A stretch of DNA of 47,435 nt from Deltaproteobacteria bacterium (GTDB lineage: Bacteria; Myxococcota_A; Polyangia; Nannocystales; Nannocystaceae), in contig RFGU01000080.1 of assembly GCA_003696955.1 (NCBI GenBank), forward strand, positions 1 through 47,435, in the 5' to 3' direction. The notes beneath the pieces were generated by a model. It was not told the origin of the DNA. It did no database searches and saw nothing but the letters and a program-made list of their open reading frames with translations. This document shows, one piece after another, positions 7,244 through 15,465 of this stretch; within the stretch, counting starts at the first letter, position 1; each line of letters starts with the position of its first letter. The position numbers and the translations under genes were made by a program.

Positions 7244-8833
7244 GAGCGTCCGCGCCACGTTCTCGGCGATACGGCGCGACCACGGCTGCGTGGCGCGTCC
7301 CTCGAGGGAGATCTCCTTGCTGCGCGCAACGTAGCCCTCGAACAACTCGGCGATCCGCCGGGAGGTGTCCGAGCCGTAGACGAGCGCCGTAATCTCGTAG
7401 TTTACGTAGAAGCTGCGGACGTCCATGTTGGCCGAGCCCACCAGGGTCACGTCGTCGTCGATCACCATGCACTTGGCGTGCAGCATGCCTTCTCCGAACT
7501 CGAAGATGCGACAGCCGGCTGCCAAGAGGTCGTCGTAGTAGCTACGGGCCGCAAAGCCCACCCAGGGTTGGTCGCTCGTGCGCGGAGAGGGCAACAGGAT
7601 GCGAACGTCGACGCCGCGCAGGGCCGCCGTGCGTAGGGCCGCCATCGTCGGCTCGTCGGGTACGAAGTAGGCCGTGGCGATGAGAAGGCGGCGCCGCGCA
7701 GCGGTGATCGCGGCGACGACCTGCAGGGCGATGGTGTCGACCACCTCGCGGTCCGGGCCGCTCGGAATGATCTGAACCAGGGGACCTTCGGACCGGGCAG
7801 GGCGCGCTTCGGGCGGCGGGTAGGGGGCGAGGTTCCGGGGAAGGCGACGGCGGCGGCTCCCGAAGGCGAGGGTAGGTGGGCCGACTCTGTCTCGCGGCGG
7901 CTTGCGAGCGTCCGCGCGGGCGGCCTCGGCCGGCGTACGCCCCTCGAGGTCGAGGACCTCGCCGGTGGCCGTGATCCAGTCCTCGTCGAAGGTGGTGGCA
8001 AGCGACAGGACCGCGTCGCCCTCGATGCGGAACATGAGATCGTGCCAAGCCCCGCCCTGGAATGCACTGGCGAGATACTCGTCGCCGACGTTGGCGCCGC
8101 CGAGGAAGCCGACGTCGCCGTCGACGACGACGATCTTGCGATGGTTGCGGAAGTTCAGGTGGTGGAGACGGTGGGGCAGCGGGATGCGAACGGGCTCGAA
8201 GGGCAGGGCCTCCCCTCCCGCCTCGACGAGTTCTGCGAAGTGACTGGCAGGTAGGCCGAGACTGCCCACGAAGTCGTAGAGGATCCGCACCCGTACACCG
8301 GCCCGCGCCCGTTCGGCAAGAAGGCGCGTGAGGGCGCGACCACTCGCGTCGTCCTTCCAGATGTAGAACTCCAGGTGCACGTAGTGCTGCGCGGCGGCAA
8401 TGGCCTCGAAGAGGCTCGCTCGGATCGCTTCCGCGTGGTCGAGGACGGTCAGGGATCTGGCGCGACGCAGGGGGGCCGCTGCGAGGCGAAGGGCCAGGCG
8501 CACCAGGTCGGCCTGGACGGGCGAGAGCGTCGCGGGAACGTCGGCCACCCGCGCAAGCTCGTAGGTGTCCTCGAACGGTCGCAGTGCCTGCCGGGCGCGC
8601 CGCCGCCGTCGCCGCCGCACGCGGGAGCGTCCGAAGACGAGGTAGAACGCAAGTCCGAGGAGCGGCACGAAGATCAGGGCCAGGATCCACGCGAGGGTCG
8701 CCGTGGGACGGCGGCGTTCCGACAACACCAGTCCCATGACGAGAATCGCGTAGCAGGCGAAGAGCACCTCGTACGCCCAACGCGGCCAGCCGTCGAAGAG
8801 CCCGACGACCTCGAGGGGGAGGGCGTTGCCCAC
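7229..8833 (-). CDS. cls: Cardiolipin synthase (phospholipase D family)
   Basis: A 534-residue protein if started at GTG 8833; longer in-frame readings run into the divergent aldehyde dehydrogenase leader. Residues 20-38 and 46-68 are two transmembrane helices (the PLDc_N region), followed by an Arg-rich stretch. Two HxKxxxxD motifs are intact: HRKIVVVD at 231-238 and HAKCMVID at 451-458. Each is followed by the usual GGAN or GSANMD. Bacterial Cls enzymes condense two phosphatidylglycerol molecules, or related donors, into cardiolipin at the inner membrane. The domain layout and length fit the ClsA type. A variable Arg/Pro-rich insert lies around 300-350. Confidence 0.9.
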   Translation of the reverse strand: MGNALPLEVVGLFDGWPRWAYEVLFACYAILVMGLVLSERRRPTATLAWILALIFVPLLGLAFYLVFGRSRVRRRRRRRARQALRPFEDTYELARVADVPATLSPVQADLVRLALRLAAAPLRRARSLTVLDHAEAIRASLFEAIAAAQHYVHLEFYIWKDDASGRALTRLLAERARAGVRVRILYDFVGSLGLPASHFAELVEAGGEALPFEPVRIPLPHRLHHLNFRNHRKIVVVDGDVGFLGGANVGDEYLASAFQGGAWHDLMFRIEGDAVLSLATTFDEDWITATGEVLDLEGRTPAEAARADARKPPRDRVGPPTLAFGSRRRRLPRNLAPYPPPEARPARSEGPLVQIIPSGPDREVVDTIALQVVAAITAARRRLLIATAYFVPDEPTMAALRTAALRGVDVRILLPSPRTSDQPWVGFAARSYYDDLLAAGCRIFEFGEGMLHAKCMVIDDDVTLVGSANMDVRSFYVNYEITALVYGSDTSRRIAELFEGYVARSKEISLEGRATQPWSRRIAENVARTLSPLL

Positions 8834-8900
8834 GTCGGGCAGGTTCGCAAATGACCGCAGCCGGGGCAAACGGTCGCGTGCCGGGCCGCTTGCCGTCGGG

Positions 8901-8906
8901 TATCTT
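8901..8906 (+). promoter_or_regulatory. TATCTT -10-like element, 10 nt before ATG 8917
   Basis: TANNNT hexamer in the 83-bp divergent gap between cls and the aldehyde dehydrogenase gene, with no Shine-Dalgarno sequence between it and the start. Confidence 0.35.
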
Positions 8907-8916
8907 CTCGGCCGCC

Positions 8917-10305
8917 ATGATCCCCGATGCTCCGGTCCTCGTCGGTGTCGATCCCGCCACCGGTCGTCCCCATCCACCACTCCCCTGTGCGTCACCCGAA
9001 GACGTGGCCGCAGCCGTCGCGGATGCCCGCAAGGCCCGTGGACGCTGGCGGGAGGCCGGTGTCGAGGGGCGTGCGGCCGTGTTGCGCCGCGGTATCGAGA
9101 AACTGGCCGATCCGGCGGTCGCCGAATCCCTCGCCGAGCGGATCACCTCGGAGATGGGCAAGCCCATCGCCAAGGCCCGAGCCGAGATCGCGACCGTCCT
9201 CGCGCGCTTCGAGCCGTACGTCGAACGGGCGAAGGCCGCGAGCGCGCCCACTCGTGCGCGCGAAGGGGGGATCGAGGTGGAGGTGACCTATCGGCCCCTG
9301 GGGGTGGCGGCGGTCATCGGCCCGTGGAACTACCCGGTGGCGACCCCCGCCAACCTCTTGCTGTCGAGCCTGCTCATGGGCAACACCGTGGTGTTCAAAC
9401 CGTCGGAGGTCACCCCAAGGACCGGCCTGGCCCTGGCCGAGATCCTCGCGGACGCGTTGCCCCGCGGGGTGCTTTCGTGCGTGGTCGGGGGGGGAGACGT
9501 GGGGCGCACGTTGGTCGAAGGCGGGGTGGACCTGGTGGCGTTCACGGGATCGGTGCGAACAGGACAGGCGATCATGAAGGCGGCGGCCGAGCACATGACG
9601 CGGCTCGTGCTGGAACTCGGCGGCAAGGATCCGATGATCGTCCTGCCGGGCGCCGACCTCGACCGCGCCGTGGCGTTCGCGGTGCAGCAGGGGTTCGCCA
9701 ACAGTGGCCAAGTGTGCGTCGCGGTGGAACGGATCCTCGTCCACCGCGAGGTGCAGGGTGCGTTCACCGAGCGCCTCGTGGCCGGCGTCGAGAACCTCAC
9801 GGTGGGGCCGCCCGGCGACCCCGACACCGACCTCGGTCCCTTGGCCACGGCGGCCCAACGGGATCACGTGCAGGCGCTGGTCGAGGACGCGATCCTGCGA
9901 GGCGCCCGTGCACGCACGCCGGTCCGGTTCTTCGGGCCGGGATTCTTTGCCGCGCCCGTCGTGCTCGACGACGTCACGCCCGAGATGCGGATCCTTCACG
10001 AAGAGACCTTCGGGCCGGTGGTGACCGTGGAGTCCTTCGACGAGGTCGACGACGCCGTCGAACGGGCCAACGCCACGCCCTATGGCCTCGGCGCCAGCGT
10101 ATGGGGGCCGGACGACCAGGCTTCGGCCGTCGCCGAACGGATCGAAGCGGGCATGGTGGGCGTAAACCGCGGCATCTCCGCAGCTGCCGGGGCCCCGTGG
10201 GTGGGCTGGAAGAAGTCAGGGTACGGCTATGCGCGTTCGGTCGAGGGCATGCGGCAATTCGCGGTTCCGCAGTCGATCGCGCGCAACGTGGCCTCCGGGG
10301 GGTAG
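8917..10305 (+). CDS. NAD(P)-dependent aldehyde dehydrogenase
   Basis: The ATG at 8917 gives a 462-residue protein; an upstream ATG at 8851 would add 22 residues of unlikely sequence. It has the full aldehyde dehydrogenase fold: IGPWNYP at 134-140, cofactor-binding FKPSEVTP at 160-167, FTGSVRTG at 209-216, catalytic glutamate in LELGGKDP (Glu233), and nucleophilic cysteine in NSGQVC (Cys267). EETFGPV appears in the C-terminal part. The family oxidises aldehydes to acids; this short form without N-terminal extension is closest in style to succinate-semialdehyde or fatty-aldehyde dehydrogenases, but the substrate cannot be set from sequence. Confidence 0.88.
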   Translation: MIPDAPVLVGVDPATGRPHPPLPCASPEDVAAAVADARKARGRWREAGVEGRAAVLRRGIEKLADPAVAESLAERITSEMGKPIAKARAEIATVLARFEPYVERAKAASAPTRAREGGIEVEVTYRPLGVAAVIGPWNYPVATPANLLLSSLLMGNTVVFKPSEVTPRTGLALAEILADALPRGVLSCVVGGGDVGRTLVEGGVDLVAFTGSVRTGQAIMKAAAEHMTRLVLELGGKDPMIVLPGADLDRAVAFAVQQGFANSGQVCVAVERILVHREVQGAFTERLVAGVENLTVGPPGDPDTDLGPLATAAQRDHVQALVEDAILRGARARTPVRFFGPGFFAAPVVLDDVTPEMRILHEETFGPVVTVESFDEVDDAVERANATPYGLGASVWGPDDQASAVAERIEAGMVGVNRGISAAAGAPWVGWKKSGYGYARSVEGMRQFAVPQSIARNVASGG

Positions 10306-10309
10306 GTGG

Positions 10310-11395
10310 GTGCCGGCGCCGGCCGCAGCGTCCCGAGGCAGGCCGGCCGTCAAGAACCGTGGCGACCGGCGCGATGTCGCAGACGTGTCCGTCCCCGACA
10401 CGGTCGAGGCGATCCTTCGCCGGGCTGCCGAAGGCCTCGGCGAGAGCCTTCGCCAGATCGCGCGCACCGACGTCGAGGTACGCGACGTGACGGTGGAGGA
10501 AGGCGGTCTCGAGGACGGGGCCGACGTGTACCTCGCCAAGCTCGAGCTCGAGCGCCCCGAGCCGGTCGAAACCTACCTGGCGATCTCGCGACCGGTGGCC
10601 ATCGCGGTGGCAGGGTTGCTCGTGATGATGCAGGAGAAGGTCGTTCGAGAGAAGGTGGAGCAGGGCGAGGTGACGGACGACGACCTCGAGTCCCTCGCCG
10701 AGTGCGCAAGCCACTTGTCGACGGTCTTCGACGAGGCGCTCGCCGAGGTGATCGGCGAGCAGCACGAGTTGGGGTTCGTCGAAGGTGGCGTCGATGCGGC
10801 GGCGCCGGCGGCAACGTTCGTGCGGTTGCGTGTCGAGCTTGCCATCGGAGATCTGGCCTCGGGTCATCTGTTCTGGCTCGTGCCCGCCGAGGGATTCGGC
10901 GAGGGGCAGCGGCGCGCGGACGCGGAGACGCCCCAGGCTGCGGGCGGCGTCGAATTGTCCGCCGAGGAGATGGCGGCGATCCGCGAGGTTGCACAAGGGG
11001 CGGCATTCGCCGGGCACGTAGCTGCCCTCGTGCCCGTCGAGCGTGTGCGGGGGACGTGGGAGCAACTCGCAAAGGAGGCCGACGTCGCCCTCGAAGTCGT
11101 GCGGACGGTCTTCGAGTTGCGCGGCCTTGCCGCGGGCGCAACCCTCGAGGCCGTCGTGGTGGACGGAGACGTGCACCCCGGAGGGGGGATCAGCGTGGTG
11201 GAGATCGTTCGCCGGTGGGCCGCGCCGAACGTGGCGACCATCATGGCGGCGAGTCGACCGACCCGCTGGCACGTCGCGGCCGCGCTCGCCGCGGGGGCGG
11301 CCACCTACCTCGTCAAGCCGGCGTCGGGGGACGACCTCCGTCGCGCCTTGGAACGTGCGTCCGCGGGAGCGGACCCCATCGGCTTCGGCATTTGA
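10310..11395 (+). CDS. CheC/FliY-like domain fused to a receiver-like domain
   Basis: The longest sensible start is GTG 10310, five bases after the previous stop; GTG 10385 (protein beginning VSVPDTVEAILRR, 336 aa) is equally possible and fits the domain better. The first ~200 residues contain GEVTDDDLESLAECASHLST and a later VELAIGDLASGHLFW. This resembles CheC/CheX/FliY-type phosphatase or motor-switch domains (two-fold, with an E...N/H helix). The last ~80 residues resemble the second half of a CheY receiver: VVVDGDVHPGGG in place of the phospho-Asp loop and ATYLVKPASGDDL with the conserved Lys-Pro. The N-terminal acidic pair typical of receivers is not evident. A flagellar or pilus signalling role is inferred from neighbours. 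Confidence 0.6.
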   Translation: MPAPAAASRGRPAVKNRGDRRDVADVSVPDTVEAILRRAAEGLGESLRQIARTDVEVRDVTVEEGGLEDGADVYLAKLELERPEPVETYLAISRPVAIAVAGLLVMMQEKVVREKVEQGEVTDDDLESLAECASHLSTVFDEALAEVIGEQHELGFVEGGVDAAAPAATFVRLRVELAIGDLASGHLFWLVPAEGFGEGQRRADAETPQAAGGVELSAEEMAAIREVAQGAAFAGHVAALVPVERVRGTWEQLAKEADVALEVVRTVFELRGLAAGATLEAVVVDGDVHPGGGISVVEIVRRWAAPNVATIMAASRPTRWHVAAALAAGAATYLVKPASGDDLRRALERASAGADPIGFGI

Positions 11396-11401
11396 TATCC
11401 T
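11396..11401 (+). promoter_or_regulatory. TATCCT -10-like element, 9 nt before GTG 11411
   Basis: TANNNT hexamer that overlaps the stop codon region of the preceding gene; no Shine-Dalgarno sequence before GTG 11411. Confidence 0.3.
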
Positions 11402-11410
11402 CGGGCGAAC

Positions 11411-12892
11411 GTGGCGCGCGTGCTCGAGATCTTGGCTTCCGCCCTCGAACGTGGTGCGTCCCGCGTCGTCTTCGAGACGGGACAGCCGCCCCTGGTCGAG
11501 TTCGCCGAGGGGATGGAACCCATGGGCTCGGAAATCTCCGAAGACGCGCTCTTCGAGGCCGTGTCGAGCGTCGCCGACGAGGATCGGATGGCCGACCTGG
11601 CACTGGGCAACGTGGTGGAGATCGAGGTGGTGGTGGGGGGCCACGGGGTGCGGTTCTCCGCCGATCCCCGGCCCGACGGTATCGTCGTGACCGCCGTACC
11701 ACTCGACGCGGCGCGGCCCCGGCCCAAGGCCGCCGCGGCCGGGGCCGATGCGTCGTCGGCTGCCTTCGCGGCCGAGCGCCTCGGGGACGAGGACTCGACA
11801 CCGCCGGCGGCTCCCGGGACGAGTGGTTCGTGGCTGCCCCTCGACCTGGACGTCGACACGGGCGAGATCGATCTCGGCGAAGGCGAACCGGACGGCGAAG
11901 GGAGCGACCACGCGTTCCCGTCGGGCCTGTCCGATGGGGTCGGCAAGGTGCAGACGACCCCTTCGTCGGACGCCTTGCCTCGCGTGGGGGCGGACGCCGG
12001 CGTCGCCGACGTGGCCGTCGCCCCGACGCGGGGGGACGTGCCGGTCGTCGGACACGAGCATGCCGGGCAGAAGGGGGCGGACGATGGTCGCGCACCCTCG
12101 GCGGGGGATACGGCACGCGACGTTCCGCCGGTGGCGGGTACCCCGGACCCCATCGCCGCTGCCCGGGCTGCCGTCGGCGGAGCGGAGGTCGCGGTCCCGC
12201 CCGCGCAATCGTCGGAGGAGCCGGCCGCCGACCTCGGCGCGGTCTCGCCGGAGCCGTGGGCCGACCCTTCGCTGGCGGCTCCCGCGTTCTCCGAATCCGC
12301 CTTGGAGGCGCCCACGTCGTTCGCCGAAGCCACCTTGGAAGCCCGGTCGCAGGCCGACGAGGTCGACTCGCCCGACGGCGAGCCCGCGGAACGCACCGCC
12401 GAACGGATGACCGGCCTCGTAGGGGTGGGCGAGGCGCGCGTTTCGGACGTGGACGTGGCTGCCGTCGCCACGCGCTTCGCCGAACTCGCAGCCGCGGTCG
12501 AGCCGGGTCGCCTCGTCTTCCTGCGGCCGCCGCTCGGTGCGCCCGGGGGGCTCGTCCGCGCGATGGCCGACGCCCTGGTGGCCGAGCGTGGTGGGCGAGC
12601 CTTCGTCGTGGACGACGGCATCGACGCCGCCTCGTGGCGCCGCATGGAGCGGGTCATCGTGCGCGGCGACGTGGTCTTCGTGGACCTCGTCGACCCCGCT
12701 GCGCGCGCAATCGACGTCCTGCGATTGGCGGAGTCCGATGCCGTTGTCCTGTTGATCACCCGTGCTCGGGCCCCGGACGGGGCGCGGCGGATCCTCGCGG
12801 GTGGGGTGAGCACCGGCGCCGTCGTAGATTGGATCGAGGCGCTCGGCACGGCGTGGATCGCCTACACCGACGGCGACTGGCAATTCTCCTAG
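11411..12892 (+). CDS. PilT/GspE-like protein lacking ATPase motifs (putative pseudo-ATPase)
   Basis: A 493-residue protein from GTG 11411. Residues 1-95 look like the PilT N-terminal domain (ALERGASRVVFETGQPPLVE, cf. the GASDLHL..G.PP element). Residues 100-340 are a long Ala/Pro/Asp/Glu-rich linker of low complexity. Residues 365-493 line up with a PilT ATPase core: RLVFLRPPLGAPGG where GxxxxGKS/T should be, then RGDVVFVDLVDPAARAIDVL where Walker B (DVILxGEMRD...) should be, then AESDAVVLLITR in place of AETGHLV..TLHT. The Walker A Lys/Ser and the catalytic Glu are missing, so it should not hydrolyse ATP. A regulatory or structural role in a pilus or secretion system is inferred. Confidence 0.55.
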   Translation: MARVLEILASALERGASRVVFETGQPPLVEFAEGMEPMGSEISEDALFEAVSSVADEDRMADLALGNVVEIEVVVGGHGVRFSADPRPDGIVVTAVPLDAARPRPKAAAAGADASSAAFAAERLGDEDSTPPAAPGTSGSWLPLDLDVDTGEIDLGEGEPDGEGSDHAFPSGLSDGVGKVQTTPSSDALPRVGADAGVADVAVAPTRGDVPVVGHEHAGQKGADDGRAPSAGDTARDVPPVAGTPDPIAAARAAVGGAEVAVPPAQSSEEPAADLGAVSPEPWADPSLAAPAFSESALEAPTSFAEATLEARSQADEVDSPDGEPAERTAERMTGLVGVGEARVSDVDVAAVATRFAELAAAVEPGRLVFLRPPLGAPGGLVRAMADALVAERGGRAFVVDDGIDAASWRRMERVIVRGDVVFVDLVDPAARAIDVLRLAESDAVVLLITRARAPDGARRILAGGVSTGAVVDWIEALGTAWIAYTDGDWQFS

Positions 12893-13034
12893 GGACTGCC
12901 GGACATCTTCGCGGGACCGCATCCGCACCGGGGGAGACGGACACCAGGGGGGGCGTCCGACGTGCTGCGAAGGTCGTGGCCGGCGTCGTCACGGTCGCGC
13001 CTTCGATGGGGCGGAGGCGGGCGCCTGCTTGCAT

Positions 13035-14036
13035 TCAGTCGGATCGACCGACCGTCGCACCCGCAGCTTCCTCGAGGACCGCGTCGTTGGCGGCGGCCGC
13101 GACGACACAGCGGTCGCGGCCGAGCGTCTTGGCCCGATAGAGTGCGTCGTCGGCCGCCGCGAGGAGCGCCCTGGGCTCGGCAGCTTCGAGGCCCACCCCC
13201 GCCAAGGACGCGACGCCGGCCGACACCGTGCAGGGGCGGTCGGGCAGGACCGAGGCGCACGCCCGGCGAAAGTCGTTGCGGAGGCGGTCGGCCACCGTGC
13301 GGCAGTCCTCGGCGCCGGTCTCGGGTGCGAGCAGCACGAACTCCTCGCCTCCGAGTCGGTATGCGCGGTCGCATCCTCGGATCCCCCGGGCCAACACGCG
13401 TCCCATGACGGAAAGGACGCGATCACCCGTGCGGTGCCCGAAGCGATCGTTGACGGTCTTGAAGTGATCGATATCGAAGATGCACACCGACAAGTCCAAT
13501 GCGAACTGTACGGCGCGTGTGACTTCGCGGGGAAACTCCTCGTCGAACGCCCGCCGGTTGCCGAGGCCGGTGAGGACGTCGACGTGGGCCATGCGGGCAA
13601 GGCGTTGCGTCTTCTCCTCGAGGGCCTTGGTCAGTACTCGGATGCGCAACATGGCCCCGATGCGCACGCGAAGCTCGAAGGGGTCCACCGGCTTGCCGAT
13701 GAAGTCGTCGGCCCCGGCGGACAGCCCGAGTTGCCGGGCACGGGGGTCGGTGAGCCCGGTCAAGAACACGACGGGGGTGTAGGAGCGCGCACGAGCGCGC
13801 AACAAGGCCGTCAGCTTGAACCCGTCGACGCCCGGCATCACGGCGTCCATGAGGACCAGGTCGATGGAGCCCGCGGAGAACTTCTCGAGGGCGCAGACCC
13901 ACGAGTGTGCGACCTCGACGCGATAGCCGAGTTCTTCGACGACACCGGCGATGGATGCGGCGGCCGTGGGATCGTCGTCGACGATCAGGATCGTGTGGTC
14001 CGCCGGGGGCGGCAAGTCGGGCGCGAAGATGGGCAT
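13035..14036 (-). CDS. Receiver-GGDEF response regulator (diguanylate cyclase)
   Basis: A 333-residue protein from ATG 14036. Residues 14-130 form a CheY-like receiver with the acidic DDD cluster at 20-22, phospho-acceptor Asp64 (VLMDAVMPG), Thr94 region, and Lys115 in FIGKPVDP. Residues 155-315 form a GGDEF domain with intact GGEEF at 229-233 and NRRAFDEEF. An RxxD inhibitory site (Arg220-Asp223) sits five residues before GGEEF, so product feedback is likely. It should make cyclic di-GMP from GTP when phosphorylated. It is the last gene of the fliS operon, 16 bp after the preceding gene, linking c-di-GMP production to flagellar assembly. PleD-like in layout but with one receiver. Confidence 0.9.
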   Translation of the reverse strand: MPIFAPDLPPPADHTILIVDDDPTAAASIAGVVEELGYRVEVAHSWVCALEKFSAGSIDLVLMDAVMPGVDGFKLTALLRARARSYTPVVFLTGLTDPRARQLGLSAGADDFIGKPVDPFELRVRIGAMLRIRVLTKALEEKTQRLARMAHVDVLTGLGNRRAFDEEFPREVTRAVQFALDLSVCIFDIDHFKTVNDRFGHRTGDRVLSVMGRVLARGIRGCDRAYRLGGEEFVLLAPETGAEDCRTVADRLRNDFRRACASVLPDRPCTVSAGVASLAGVGLEAAEPRALLAAADDALYRAKTLGRDRCVVAAAANDAVLEEAAGATVGRSD

Positions 14037-14052
14037 CGCGGTAACGACGGCG

Positions 14053-14505
14053 TCATGCAGCGGCCCGGACGGCTGCCAGGAGTTCGTCGGCGTCGCCTTC
14101 GAAGGTGGCGAGGGCGGGGACGAGGTCCATCTCGAGACAGTCGGCGACCTCGACGAAGTCCCCGTCGCGCAGGGCGGCATTCGTCTGTTCCACGGCGTCG
14201 AGCAGGCTGTCGTGCAGCTCGAGTAGGCGCCCGGAGAGTGGGCCTTGGTCGACGGTGGCGTGGGCGTGGCAGAGGAATGCCACGAAGGCCTCCATGAGGC
14301 CGGCGGACTCGGCGAGGGTGGACAGGGCTTCGTGATCCCGGCCGGATCGGATCTGCCTGGCGACCTCGGCGAACGCTCCGGACAGGATGCCGGCGATGGC
14401 AGCCGCGTCCGCAGCGCTCTCGGCCAGGATCCGGTCGTATTCGTTCACCGGGGGCGCCGGGGAATCGTTGTCGTTGGTCGTGGGGTGGTCGGACGAATCG
14501 CTCAT
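14053..14505 (-). CDS. Hypothetical all-helical protein in fliS operon
   Basis: A 150-residue protein from ATG 14505 with a short GAGG ribosome binding site. After an acidic, Asn/Asp/Pro-rich N-terminus (about 25 residues), the rest is predicted helical: DRILAESAADAAAIAGILSG, AESAGLMEAFVAFLCHAH and LLELHDSLLDAVEQTNAAL. The layout resembles a four-helix bundle and could be an Hpt- or chaperone-like protein, but no HxxKG phosphotransfer motif is present. It sits 7 bp after the kinase-like gene and 16 bp before the diguanylate cyclase, so it probably belongs to that pathway. I do not recognise a named family. Confidence 0.65.
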   Translation of the reverse strand: MSDSSDHPTTNDNDSPAPPVNEYDRILAESAADAAAIAGILSGAFAEVARQIRSGRDHEALSTLAESAGLMEAFVAFLCHAHATVDQGPLSGRLLELHDSLLDAVEQTNAALRDGDFVEVADCLEMDLVPALATFEGDADELLAAVRAAA

Positions 14506-14512
14506 GGGAACC

Positions 14513-15145
14513 TCACGCTGCGCGAAGGAGCGCTGGGGGGAAGGCGGCCGTCCAATCGTCGGGCCGCAGGAGCATCGCGCCGCCACGGGGCGCGACGGGA
14601 ACGGAAAGGCGGATCCCGATGCCCACCTCGGACTCCGCCAGGGCGATGCGACCGCCCTCGGTGCGCACGAGGGTGCTGCAGTGTTCGGCGAGACGGTCGG
14701 CATGACCCGACGGGCTACCGACCACGGCCCGCAGCACGCCGAGGCTGGGCATGTCGGGTCCGTGCAGGGTCAGGTGGGCGTGACCACCGCCTGCACGGGT
14801 GACGACCCGAAGCACGACGGCGTGGGCTTCGTCGGCGTCGCGGGCGAGCAAGGTGAGCCAACCGGACAGGGCGAAGGCGAGGTTCGAGGCGCGCGCAAGG
14901 ACGTGCGGCAGTTCGCGGGCGAGTTCCAGCACCAGGTGGCACCGAGTGCGGCGGGCCTCCGAACGGGCCATCCAGATGCCGGCGACGTGTCCTACGAGGG
15001 CGTTGAGGTCCACGGCTGCGTCCGAACGCGACGAACCCCAACCGCATGCGTCGTTGGCGGCGAACAGAGGGACGTAGGGGAGGCGCACGTGGCGGGGCGC
15101 CTCGGTGGACGACGAACGTGGAACGATGGTGGATGGCATGGTCAT
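14513..15145 (-). CDS. Degenerate histidine kinase-like (HATPase_c-like) protein
   Basis: A 210-residue protein from ATG 15145, whose ATGA overlaps the stop of the preceding gene. The pattern VDLNALVGHVAGIWMARSEA, then LARELPHVLARASNLAFALS, then a weak GHADRLAEHCSTLVRTEGG and GIGIRLSVPV follows the order of a GHKL kinase ATPase domain, including the end strand. The N-box Asn and the DxGxG glycine-rich lid are missing or unrecognisable. There is no phosphorylatable His domain or sensor. It could be a pseudokinase or scaffold for the receiver-GGDEF protein two genes downstream; that link is inferred from co-transcription only. Confidence 0.5.
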   Translation of the reverse strand: MTMPSTIVPRSSSTEAPRHVRLPYVPLFAANDACGWGSSRSDAAVDLNALVGHVAGIWMARSEARRTRCHLVLELARELPHVLARASNLAFALSGWLTLLARDADEAHAVVLRVVTRAGGGHAHLTLHGPDMPSLGVLRAVVGSPSGHADRLAEHCSTLVRTEGGRIALAESEVGIGIRLSVPVAPRGGAMLLRPDDWTAAFPPALLRAA

Positions 15146-15465
15146 ACCTCGTCCGAGACGATGCGTTGGCGGGAGGGCGTGGTGGGGTGGGTCGAAAGGG
15201 CGCGCCGCAAGGCGACGCGCCGCCGTGCGCACCATCGAGCGATGCGTCGGTCGGCGGCCAAGAGGTCGTAGATCGCGCGTTCGAGCCGCTCGGACCCGTC
15301 GGCACCGGCGGCGCGATCGGGGAGGGCCTCGATGCATCGTCCCCGATCCCGCAGGAAGCGTTCGAGATCGGTCGTGGACGCTCCGCCGGCGTCGAGCCGG
15401 TCGGCGAACGCATGGGTCGCGGCCGCGAGGCGTCGCACCGTCTCGATGGCGGCGTCGACGGTCAC
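15142..15465 (-). CDS. FliT-like small helical protein downstream of fliS
   Basis: A 107-residue protein starting at GTG 15465, whose GTGA overlaps the fliS stop. It is basic and almost entirely helical (DAAIETVRRLAAATHAFADR, LERFLRDRGRCIEALP, AIYDLLAADRRIARWC). Gene order fliD ... fliS - small helical protein is the classical place of fliT, the FliD export chaperone, and size and helicity fit. FliT proteins diverge so much that sequence alone cannot confirm this. The 3' end overlaps the next gene through ATGA, so translation of the whole operon appears coupled. Confidence 0.55.
   Translation of the reverse strand: MTVDAAIETVRRLAAATHAFADRLDAGGASTTDLERFLRDRGRCIEALPDRAAGADGSERLERAIYDLLAADRRIARWCARRRVALRRALSTHPTTPSRQRIVSDEV

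Noticed and set aside
9974..12928. Minus-strand frame of 984 residues
   Set aside because: Antisense shadow of the aldehyde dehydrogenase, CheC-like and PilT-like genes; no domain or signal visible.
10306..13140. Open frame of 944 residues on the + strand in a second frame
   Set aside because: Arg/Gly-dominated composition, overlaps two genes with recognisable domains; a product of GC-rich third-position bias.
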